A stretch of 54,265 nucleotides of DNA, taken from NCBI GenBank assembly GCA_964560425.1, contig CAZLLE010000071.1:1-54265 (forward strand), in the 5' to 3' direction. The DNA is from CAZLLE01 sp964560425 (GTDB lineage Bacteria > Campylobacterota > Campylobacteria > Campylobacterales > QNZT01). Below the pieces are notes generated by a model. It did no database searches, was not told the origin of the DNA, and saw only the letters and a list, made by a program, of their open reading frames with translations. A program made the position numbers and the translations under genes. Below are positions 17,607 to 25,297 of the stretch, piece after piece. Each line of letters begins with the position of its first letter. Position 1 is the stretch's first letter.

Positions 17607-18635
17607 TTACTCAATCATCTCATCAGCTTCACCAACTTGGATAATACCCTGTTCTGCTAGTTTTTGAATCTCTTCTATTGCATTTCTTTGTGCATCTTCA
17701 ACATCTTTTACTTTAACAGCACCGATAAATTGTAGCTCCTCTTCAAATGCCTCTTGAGCTCTTTGAGACATATTGTCCAAAAATTTCTGTTTTAGACTCT
17801 CACTCGCACCTTTTAGAGCAACCATAAGAACATTTTTATCCAACACTTTTAGAATCTCTCTAATAGCATTTTTATCAAGTTGTTCAATATCCTCAAATGT
17901 AAACATCAACTCTTTAATAGTATTTGCAAGTTCAACATCTGCTTTTTCGACCAATTCAATTGTAGTTTTGGAAGATTTTTGTCCAAGTTTATTAAGAATT
18001 TCAGCAACTGCTCTTGGACCTCCAACTTCAACTTTATAGGTGGTAAGAGACTCTAATTTATGTTCTAATACAGCAGATACTTTTTTGATAATAGATGGAG
18101 ATATATCTCCCAAATTTGCCATTCTAATAGTTACTTCTGCTCTTAAATCATCATTAAAGAAAGAGAGTGTTTCAGCAGCACCACTAGGAGTCATATGAGC
18201 CAAAATAAGAGCAATTGTTTGAGGATGTTCTGTAATAATAAAATCAGAGAGTTGTTCAGGTTTTACACGAGAGAGAAACCTAAAACTTTGAGCATCATCT
18301 AAATCTTTGGTAAGTTTTGCAAGAATCTTTTGTGCTGTTTCAGGACCAAATGTCTTAAAAAGAACCTCTTTAGCATACTCTAAACCACCATTTAAGAGAT
18401 ATTGATTTGTCTGCAAAATTGCACTAAATTCTTCTAAAATAGCGGTAGCAATCGGCTGTTCTACATTTTTTGTAATTGCAATTTCAGCAGATATTTTTGT
18501 GATTAACTCCATATCCATATTTGCAAATATTCTAGCAGTAAGATCTTCACCAAGTTGCATTAACAAAATAGCAACTTTTTTTGAGGTACTTAATGAGTCA
18601 TAAAACTCTTGCTGTTTTTCTGTCAACTTTACCAT
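17607..18635 (-). CDS. fliG: Flagellar motor switch protein FliG
   Basis: A 342-residue C-ring protein that connects the MS ring to the switch and contacts the stator. It opens KLTEKQQEFYDSLSTSKKVA and carries the armadillo-like middle domain with SRVKPEQLSDFIITEHPQTI and the EHPQ motif. The C-terminal torque domain has charged residues around FTFEDIEQLDKNAIREIL. Length and domains are normal. It follows fliF by 13 bases, and fliH follows by 2, forming one flagellar operon with the upstream amino-acid genes. Confidence 0.96.
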   Translation of the reverse strand: MVKLTEKQQEFYDSLSTSKKVAILLMQLGEDLTARIFANMDMELITKISAEIAITKNVEQPIATAILEEFSAILQTNQYLLNGGLEYAKEVLFKTFGPETAQKILAKLTKDLDDAQSFRFLSRVKPEQLSDFIITEHPQTIALILAHMTPSGAAETLSFFNDDLRAEVTIRMANLGDISPSIIKKVSAVLEHKLESLTTYKVEVGGPRAVAEILNKLGQKSSKTTIELVEKADVELANTIKELMFTFEDIEQLDKNAIREILKVLDKNVLMVALKGASESLKQKFLDNMSQRAQEAFEEELQFIGAVKVKDVEDAQRNAIEEIQKLAEQGIIQVGEADEMIE

Positions 18636-18648
18636 ATTTTCTTATCCT

Positions 18649-20328
18649 CTATGACTCTTTTTCTGGTCTCAAAATTGTCTCTAAAAGTTTTGCAACCTCT
18701 TCAACATTCTCTTCAGTTTCATCTTTGAACTTTTGTAAGAGAACCTCATATTTTAGATAATCTTCATCAAAACCTTCACCAATACCCATCTCATTCTCAA
18801 TTCTCTCTCTTGCTTTTTGATACTCACTTAGTGCATCAGCATCAGCTTCAGTCTCAATACTATTTACTCCATCCAAATCATCCTCTTCCTCTTGATCATT
18901 AATATCTTGCAACATCTTTTGAGTAAAGGGTGTAATAATTTTTTTGTAAAATATAAATAGAATAATTAGCGCAATTAAATATTTTATAATAGGAAGAAAC
19001 TTATTTATAATAGATGAAGTTTTATCAATAATATCTACAGGTTGATCCTCAAATCTACTTTTAAACTTCAAATTACTTAAGCTAACTTCATCACCTCTTT
19101 TTTTATCAAAACCGACTGTTCTCTTAATAATATTTCGTATTGCATCTATCTCTGTATTCTCTAATGCTATGTACTCTAATTCACCAGCATCATTAAGCTC
19201 ATACTTTCCATCCACAACAACAGCAACAGTTAATCTATTTATTGTTGCAAATTCACCTTTTGTATTTGTGATTTTTTTAGAAATTTCATAATTTGTTGTT
19301 GTTGTACTCTTCTCATACTTCTCTTTTTTATCACCCTTATCCAAAGGTTTGTCAGCAGGTGTTATATTACTAATTGCACCAGGTACTCCACTAGCTTCTT
19401 TTTCACCATTGGTTCCCTCTTTTTTCTCTTCACTACTCTGTTCACTTCTTGCCACCGATTCAGGATCATAATATTCATCCGTAATCTCTTTTTGTTCAAA
19501 ATTAAAATCTATAGTAACTTTAGCAACAATTCTATCACTACCACCAAGAATAGGAGCTAAAATATTCTCTACTTTCTCTTCATAATTTTTTTCATAATCT
19601 CTTTTGTATTTTATCTGAGCGGCAACAAGATCAGGTTGAAAAAAATCTTCCTCATTTCCACCCAATGGCTCCCCATTTTGATTAACAATTGTTACATTTT
19701 CAGTAGTCAATTTAGAGACAGATGAAGCTACAAGATTTTTAATACCTGTAATTTGGTTAGATGACAACTTCATATTTGGATTAATATTTAAAACAAGAGA
19801 GGCAGTAGGAAGAACATTTTTTTCTACAAATAGACTCTCTTTGGGCAGAGCAATATGAATCTTTGCACTATCTATTTGATTTAAATTTTCAATTGTTCTT
19901 GCTAACTCACCCTCTAATGCTCTTAGATATTTGATCTGTTGAGCAAAATCTGTTTCACCAAAATTTTGTTTATCAAAAAGTTCAAATCCTACTTGAGAAT
20001 CTTTTGGAATACCTTGAGCAGCAATTGTTATTCTCTCTTTATATACAAACTCCCGAGGTACTTTTATAGTACCCCCTTCTAGAAGTTTATAAGGTACATT
20101 ATCACTCTCCAACTGCTTAATTGCAAGTGCTGCATCAGAGGCTGAAAGCTGGTCAAATAGTGTTTTATAACTATTTTCCTCTTTTTTTGAAGCGTTTGAA
20201 TAGAGAATTAAAAAAATAATAAAACCGATAACAGAAAGGGTAGCTGCTGCAGTTATAATTTTCTGTTTTTTAGTAAAATTACCAAAAATATTGGTTATCT
20301 GTTCTATTAATGTTTTAAAATCCATCAT
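18649..20328 (-). CDS. fliF: Flagellar MS-ring protein FliF
   Basis: A 559-residue inner-membrane protein that forms the MS ring at the base of the flagellum. There are two membrane helices, about 24-47 (KIITAAATLSVIGFIIFLIL) and about 440-462 (IIKYLIALIILFIFYKKI), flanking the periplasmic ring-building motifs. Typical blocks are the NFGETDFAQQIKYLRALEGE region and SAKIHIALPKESLFV. A charged low-complexity stretch around 290-330 is a family-typical loop. The acidic C-terminus (about 480-559) binds FliG. Two consecutive ATGs (20328 and 20325) are possible starts. It follows hisC by 4 bases. Confidence 0.97.
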   Translation of the reverse strand: MMDFKTLIEQITNIFGNFTKKQKIITAAATLSVIGFIIFLILYSNASKKEENSYKTLFDQLSASDAALAIKQLESDNVPYKLLEGGTIKVPREFVYKERITIAAQGIPKDSQVGFELFDKQNFGETDFAQQIKYLRALEGELARTIENLNQIDSAKIHIALPKESLFVEKNVLPTASLVLNINPNMKLSSNQITGIKNLVASSVSKLTTENVTIVNQNGEPLGGNEEDFFQPDLVAAQIKYKRDYEKNYEEKVENILAPILGGSDRIVAKVTIDFNFEQKEITDEYYDPESVARSEQSSEEKKEGTNGEKEASGVPGAISNITPADKPLDKGDKKEKYEKSTTTTNYEISKKITNTKGEFATINRLTVAVVVDGKYELNDAGELEYIALENTEIDAIRNIIKRTVGFDKKRGDEVSLSNLKFKSRFEDQPVDIIDKTSSIINKFLPIIKYLIALIILFIFYKKIITPFTQKMLQDINDQEEEDDLDGVNSIETEADADALSEYQKARERIENEMGIGEGFDEDYLKYEVLLQKFKDETEENVEEVAKLLETILRPEKES

Positions 20329-20332
20329 TTAC

Positions 20333-21436
20333 CTAGTCATTGTATACTTTTTCAAAAATCTCTAAAAATTTGTTATTTTGTTTAGGCGTACCTATCGTTA
20401 TTCGAATACCATTAATACCATAACTTGTTAGATTTCTTATAATTATACCTTTTTTTAATAATATTTGACCTATTTCCTGTGAACTTTTGTCATCATTAAA
20501 AATAAAAGTAATAAAATTTGTATAGCTATCTATAAAATTTATCTGATACTTTTTTGCAAATCTTTCAAACTTTTCCATCTCTTTAAAATTATTTTCAATT
20601 GTTTTATCAACAAATTTTTGATCATTAAGTGCGACTACAGCGGCTTTTAGAGACAAAGAGGTAATATTAAAAGGTGGTCTCATTTTATAGAGAGCCTGCA
20701 TAATATTAGGTTGGGCTATACCATATCCTACTCTTAGCCCACCCAATCCATACGATTTAGAAAATGTACCTAAGTAAAGTGTATTTTTAAATTTTTTAAT
20801 TAATTCTTTTGGTTTAAGTTCTTTATTTTTGTCTTTTGCAGCAGCAAAATCTTGATAAGCTCCATCAATAACAACTAAAGTATTTTTATCAATTTTAGAT
20901 AAAAAGTTATACACATCTTCTCTATCCAAACACTCTCCAAGAGGATTATTTGGAAGACATAGAAAGATAATATCAATATCTCTATTTTTCTCATATATTT
21001 CCAAAAATTCATCAAGATTATGTTGATCTGAAGGAGTTTTTAAAACAGTTGCTCCTATTTGAGCAGCATAAATTTCATACATTGCAAATGTTGTATTTGC
21101 TATAAGAATTTTTGAACTTTTATTGGCTTTTGCATTTATGGCAAAAAAGATTACTTGATCACTTCCTGCTCCAATAATTATATTTTTATTCTCAACTTCA
21201 AACTTTTTGCTAAGTGCATTTTTGAGTTCTACCATACTATCATCAGGATACATATAGACTTTATCTGCACTCTCTTTAATAGCTTGTGTTACTTTATCAC
21301 TCACGCCAAAAGGGTTCTCGTTACTTGCTAATTTGACAATATCTTTAGAATCAATACCATACTCTCTAACCACAAGTTCTATCGGTTTTCCACCCTCATA
21401 TAGAGTTATATCATCCAACTGTGAGTTAAATTTCAT
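20333..21436 (-). CDS. hisC: Histidinol-phosphate aminotransferase
   Basis: A 367-residue fold-type I PLP aminotransferase that makes histidinol phosphate from imidazole acetol phosphate. The N-terminus FNSQLDDITLYEGGKPI and KLASNENPFG are family-typical. The PLP lysine is in GTFSKSYGLGGLRVGYG. HisC-type enzymes of this group may also transaminate phenylpyruvate, which fits the neighbouring pheA. A TTG at 21451 would add five residues, but the ATG at 21436 has AGGAG exactly 6 bases upstream, so I use it. It overlaps the pheA stop by 11 bases. The pheA-hisC-fliF order matches Campylobacter. Confidence 0.95.
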   Translation of the reverse strand: MKFNSQLDDITLYEGGKPIELVVREYGIDSKDIVKLASNENPFGVSDKVTQAIKESADKVYMYPDDSMVELKNALSKKFEVENKNIIIGAGSDQVIFFAINAKANKSSKILIANTTFAMYEIYAAQIGATVLKTPSDQHNLDEFLEIYEKNRDIDIIFLCLPNNPLGECLDREDVYNFLSKIDKNTLVVIDGAYQDFAAAKDKNKELKPKELIKKFKNTLYLGTFSKSYGLGGLRVGYGIAQPNIMQALYKMRPPFNITSLSLKAAVVALNDQKFVDKTIENNFKEMEKFERFAKKYQINFIDSYTNFITFIFNDDKSSQEIGQILLKKGIIIRNLTSYGINGIRITIGTPKQNNKFLEIFEKVYND

Positions 21437-22499
21437 CACTCTCTCCTGCAAGATAGCTACCTAACCATTTAATCTTATTTGGTGAATCTTTAATTATCTT
21501 TTGGATATTTTCATCATCAATATGACCTTTAAAATCTATATAAAATAGTGATTTAAACTTTTTATCTTTGATTGGTCGAGACTCTATTTTGGTTAAATTT
21601 ACACCACTATCTTCAAAACTTTTCAAAAATTCAACCAAACTTCCCGGTTTATCTTCTGTTTGTGCCAAAATAGATGTTTTATCACCACTGCTACTTTTTT
21701 GATTTTTAAAATCGCTCAATATTAGAAATCTTGTCTTATTTGCCAAATTATCCTCAATCCGTTGAAAATGAATTGGTAATTTATGAATTTTGGCAGCAAT
21801 ATGTGAACATATTGCCGCAGATGAAGGATCATCTTTTGCTCTTGCCGCTGCTGCAGCTGTTGATCTAGTAGGAATAAACTCTACATCTTGCAAAAAATGC
21901 TCTTCTAAAAATAGTTTGCACTGATTATACCCTTGAGGATGTGAGTATATTCTTTTGATATCTTTTAAATTTTCAGCAAGTGATGCAAAAGAGTGGTGTA
22001 TATCCATATACATCTCAGCAATAATTAAAGAGGAGTGGCTACCTAGAGAATCAAGAGTAGTACCAATAGCTCCCTCAGTATTATTTTCAATAGGAACAAC
22101 ACCATATTTTGCCTCTTTATTCTCTAAGACTTTAAAAACAGCTTCTATAGAGTGAAGAGGCAGATATGAACTCATAGCCCCAAAACGACTCTCTGCTGCT
22201 TGATGAGTATAGCTCCCTTCTGGTCCTAAATATGCAACCTTTTCTGGAAGTTCCAAGTTTCTACTTACAGCAAAAATCTCCATAAAAATAGCTTCTATAG
22301 CATCTTTGGTAAGATATCCATCACTAAGATTTGCTAGCCTATTGATAATCTCCTGCTCTCTCTCAGGTCGATAGATACTAGATCCATCATGTTGTTTTAC
22401 CTCTCCTACTTTATGGACAAGATCCATTCTCTCATTGAGTAGGGTAAGTAGTTGATTATCAATTGAGTTTATCCCTTTTCGTAGATCATCTAAGTTCAT
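21426..22499 (-). CDS. pheA: Bifunctional chorismate mutase / prephenate dehydratase
   Basis: A 357-residue cytoplasmic enzyme for phenylalanine synthesis. There is an N-terminal AroQ-type chorismate mutase domain (about 1-85, LRKGINSIDNQLLTLLNERM). The prephenate dehydratase domain (about 92-270) opens VAYLGPEGSYTHQAAESRFG and carries the catalytic TRF motif in ANKTRFLIL. A C-terminal ACT regulatory domain (about 280-350) contains the phenylalanine-binding ESRP motif. Feedback by phenylalanine through ACT is expected. It overlaps lysA by 4 bases. Confidence 0.96.
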   Translation of the reverse strand: MNLDDLRKGINSIDNQLLTLLNERMDLVHKVGEVKQHDGSSIYRPEREQEIINRLANLSDGYLTKDAIEAIFMEIFAVSRNLELPEKVAYLGPEGSYTHQAAESRFGAMSSYLPLHSIEAVFKVLENKEAKYGVVPIENNTEGAIGTTLDSLGSHSSLIIAEMYMDIHHSFASLAENLKDIKRIYSHPQGYNQCKLFLEEHFLQDVEFIPTRSTAAAAARAKDDPSSAAICSHIAAKIHKLPIHFQRIEDNLANKTRFLILSDFKNQKSSSGDKTSILAQTEDKPGSLVEFLKSFEDSGVNLTKIESRPIKDKKFKSLFYIDFKGHIDDENIQKIIKDSPNKIKWLGSYLAGESDEI

Positions 22500-23701
22500 A
22501 ATAGATACTCCTTTTCTAATGCAATCATATCTTCAAATGTCTCTCTTTTTCTAATAACTCTATCTTCTGCATTTTCAATAGCAACCTCAGCAACTCTACC
22601 TCTTGTATTATAGTTGCTACTCATTGTAAAACAGTAAGCCCCTGCACTATTAATAACAATCAAATCATCATGATTAGTTTTTGGCAACTCAACATTTTTG
22701 GCAAAAAAGTCACCACTTTCACACACAGGTCCTACAACATCGGCACTACTCACATCTTTATTATCATTTAATACCTCTATTTTATGAAAAGCATTATATA
22801 GAGATGGACGAATAAGATCATTCATAGCTCCATCAACAATAATAAATCTCTTATTTTCATTGATTTTTTCATAAAGAACCTTTGTTACAAAATATCCACT
22901 ATTACCTACCAAAAATCTACCTGGTTCACACATAATAGTAATATCTAGACCAACAAGTGTCTCAAAAATAGCTTGTGCATAATCATAAGGCTCAATTAGT
23001 TTCTCACCATTATAATCAATTCCAAGCCCACCACCAATATCAAAAAACTTAATATCAATTTTAATTGCCTTTAGACTTCGTAGCAGATCTGCTACAAGTT
23101 GACTCGCTTCTCTTATTGGCGAAAGATCTGTAAGTTGTGAACCAATATGAAAGTGAATACCTATTGGCTCAAGATGAGAAGAGTTTTTTGCTTTTATATA
23201 CATTCTTTTTGCACTCTCTATATCTACACCAAATTTATTCTCATGTAGTCCTGTTGATATATATGGATGAGTTTTTGGATCTATATTGGGATTTACACGA
23301 ATAGAGATTCTTGCAATTTTATCTATCTCTTTGGCTTTTAGCTCTACTCTATCTAGTTCTGCTTCGCTCTCCAAATTGATCATAAGAATATCTTTTTCCA
23401 ATGCCTCTTGAATCTCATCATCTCTTTTGCCAACACCACTAAAAATAATTTTATAAGGGGCGATACCTGCAACTAATGATCTATTTATCTCACCAATAGA
23501 GACACAATCACACCCAGCTCCTAGTTTTCCTAAGTGTTGGACTACAGAGAGATTTGAGTTTGCCTTAACTGCATAACATATAAGAGATTTTCTTGCCCGA
23601 AATGCCTCTTTTAGCTTATTATATTGCTCACTAATATGATCAAAGTCATATACATACAAAGGAGTAGAGTATTTATTACTTAAAGTTGAAAAGTCTATCA
23701 T
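22496..23701 (-). CDS. lysA: Diaminopimelate decarboxylase
   Basis: A 401-residue fold-type III PLP enzyme that decarboxylates meso-diaminopimelate to lysine. The PLP lysine is in CYAVKANSNLSVV (about 42-54). The glycine loop is GGGLGIDYNG, and EPGRFLVGNSG and GPVCESGDFF complete the active site. It is the first gene of the run lysA-pheA-hisC-fliFGH, which is syntenic with Campylobacter. It is divergent from the exopolysaccharide operon across 159 bases that contain an inverted repeat. Confidence 0.96.
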   Translation of the reverse strand: MIDFSTLSNKYSTPLYVYDFDHISEQYNKLKEAFRARKSLICYAVKANSNLSVVQHLGKLGAGCDCVSIGEINRSLVAGIAPYKIIFSGVGKRDDEIQEALEKDILMINLESEAELDRVELKAKEIDKIARISIRVNPNIDPKTHPYISTGLHENKFGVDIESAKRMYIKAKNSSHLEPIGIHFHIGSQLTDLSPIREASQLVADLLRSLKAIKIDIKFFDIGGGLGIDYNGEKLIEPYDYAQAIFETLVGLDITIMCEPGRFLVGNSGYFVTKVLYEKINENKRFIIVDGAMNDLIRPSLYNAFHKIEVLNDNKDVSSADVVGPVCESGDFFAKNVELPKTNHDDLIVINSAGAYCFTMSSNYNTRGRVAEVAIENAEDRVIRKRETFEDMIALEKEYLL

Positions 23702-23764
23702 ATTTTTTACCTATTTAGAAGTTTTAGTTTTCGTCGATTTTAACCAAAAATAGCTTTGGAAAGT

Positions 23765-23790
23765 AGTTAAAGCTTTTTTAGGCTTTAGCT
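23765..23790. repeat. Inverted repeat between lysA and the exopolysaccharide operon
   Basis: Arms 23765-23773 (AGTTAAAGC) and 23782-23790 (GCTTTAGCT) pair with one mismatch around an 8-base AT-rich loop. It lies midway between two divergent genes and just upstream of a -10 box, so an operator role is possible. Confidence 0.4.
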
Positions 23791-23804
23791 GATATTATTC
23801 GACC

Positions 23805-23810
23805 TATAAT
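23805..23810 (+). promoter_or_regulatory. -10 element TATAAT for the exopolysaccharide operon
   Basis: TATAAT 51 bases before the ATG of the PilZ/HlyD gene, without a recognisable -35 box. AAGGA at 23851-23855 is the ribosome site. The inverted repeat at 23765-23790 overlaps the expected -35 region, which would suit control by a DNA-binding factor. Confidence 0.45.
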
Positions 23811-23860
23811 TTTTTTATCAAAAGAAATTTTTTTTAACTTTTTTGCTATAAAGGATATAG

Positions 23861-25297
23861 ATGAGTTCACTAATACGCTATGAAAAAAATTCTATGAGAA
23901 AAGCACATCGAGTAGATATTCCTATCTTTGTAATAATAGAAAATGTGCAATATAGAGTAATTGATTGGTCACTTACAGGATTAAGTATCAAGATTGTCAA
24001 CGATATAAAGTTTGTTCCACAAAGAGAGTATGAATCATTATTACTTCTTGGCATGAATGAAGCTACCGTTTCTCTAAGATTTAAACTAAAAGCAGTTAAT
24101 CAAAAGAGAGGTCGAGTTGGTTTTGAGTATATAAATTTATCAGAAAAAAATAGACTCCTCCTTCGTCAATATATAGAACTTTATCTTGATGGAAAATTAG
24201 ATCAGATAGATAATGTAATGGCTATCTATAATGAACCAGATATTACCACAGCCATAAAAGCTCCACTTAGTCTAAATGATGATGAAAAAACGGAGCTAGA
24301 GAGATCTTTTAGAAGAAAAAGCTTTAGTTCAATTTTATTATCACTTCTACTATTTTCTATTCTTGGTGGAGTTTTATATTATAATTTTCGCTATCAACTA
24401 GAGAGTATAGGAGTTGTAGATGGTAATTACAAAAAAATATATCCAAATAGATCAGGAGTCATAGATAATATATATGTAAAAGAGGGTGATAATGTAAAAA
24501 AGAGTGATATTTTGGTTGATTTTGATACAAAAGATCTTTTATATAAGATTGAAATACTTAAAAGTGAGAAAAAAAATACTCAACAACAAGAGAAAGAGCA
24601 ACAAAAAGTTGTAAAAATTAATAGCAAAAATAGTAAACCACTTCCCGATAGAGAGATACTCAAAATAAAACAGCAGATGGTACATGAGAGTTTACAAGCA
24701 TATAGAAATGCCCAAATTCAACTCAAAAATCATCTTATTACCAAATCTGACCTACAAAATATTAAAAGATCATATTTGAGTGCAAAAGAGAGTTACGCTT
24801 TTTATAAAAAACAGTTTAAGAGTGATACACCATCTACTTATATAGCACCTATTAAAGTAGTAAACTATAAAAAAATGGATCTAGAGATTGCAAATAAAGA
24901 GAGAATGTTGGAGGAATTTAGAATATTTGCTCCAATTGAAGCTACTATCTATAATATATATGCAGAAGTTGGTGATAAAGTAAATTCAAAAGATGCACTC
25001 ATGACACTATGGTCACATCAAGTCCCTAGAATTATCTGTAAAGTGACTGAAAAAGAGGCAATAAAACTCAAAAATGGTTCACAAGTAGAGATCATAGATG
25101 AGTTAAATCATCAAAAATTTAGTGGAACAATCAAACAAATTAGCAACTTAGCATTTGATAAAAATAGTGATGTTTTCGATAGAAACACAGAAGATATAGT
25201 TTTTGTCGTTGTTGAGCCAGAAGATAGAGCAAAAGAGTTAACACCATATAGTAGAGTAAAAGTTCTATTTAAGAGGAGTTTTGACTTTGAGATATAG
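23861..25297 (+). CDS. Alg44-like PilZ / HlyD-type protein, c-di-GMP receptor of an exopolysaccharide synthase
   Basis: A 478-residue protein with the Alg44 layout. A cytoplasmic PilZ domain (about 5-110) has both c-di-GMP-binding motifs, RKAHR (RxxxR, 13-17) and DWSLTG (DxSxxG, 35-40). A single membrane helix follows (about 157-175), then a periplasmic HlyD/membrane-fusion region. This has a lipoyl-like half (IYPNRSGVIDNIYVKEGDNV), a coiled coil (about 225-330) and a second lipoyl/beta half. In Pseudomonas alginate synthesis, Alg44 binds c-di-GMP to activate Alg8. The next gene encodes an Alg8-like synthase, overlapping by 11 bases, so the same role is likely. No other alginate genes are in view, so the polymer need not be alginate. 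Confidence 0.85.
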   Translation: MSSLIRYEKNSMRKAHRVDIPIFVIIENVQYRVIDWSLTGLSIKIVNDIKFVPQREYESLLLLGMNEATVSLRFKLKAVNQKRGRVGFEYINLSEKNRLLLRQYIELYLDGKLDQIDNVMAIYNEPDITTAIKAPLSLNDDEKTELERSFRRKSFSSILLSLLLFSILGGVLYYNFRYQLESIGVVDGNYKKIYPNRSGVIDNIYVKEGDNVKKSDILVDFDTKDLLYKIEILKSEKKNTQQQEKEQQKVVKINSKNSKPLPDREILKIKQQMVHESLQAYRNAQIQLKNHLITKSDLQNIKRSYLSAKESYAFYKKQFKSDTPSTYIAPIKVVNYKKMDLEIANKERMLEEFRIFAPIEATIYNIYAEVGDKVNSKDALMTLWSHQVPRIICKVTEKEAIKLKNGSQVEIIDELNHQKFSGTIKQISNLAFDKNSDVFDRNTEDIVFVVVEPEDRAKELTPYSRVKVLFKRSFDFEI

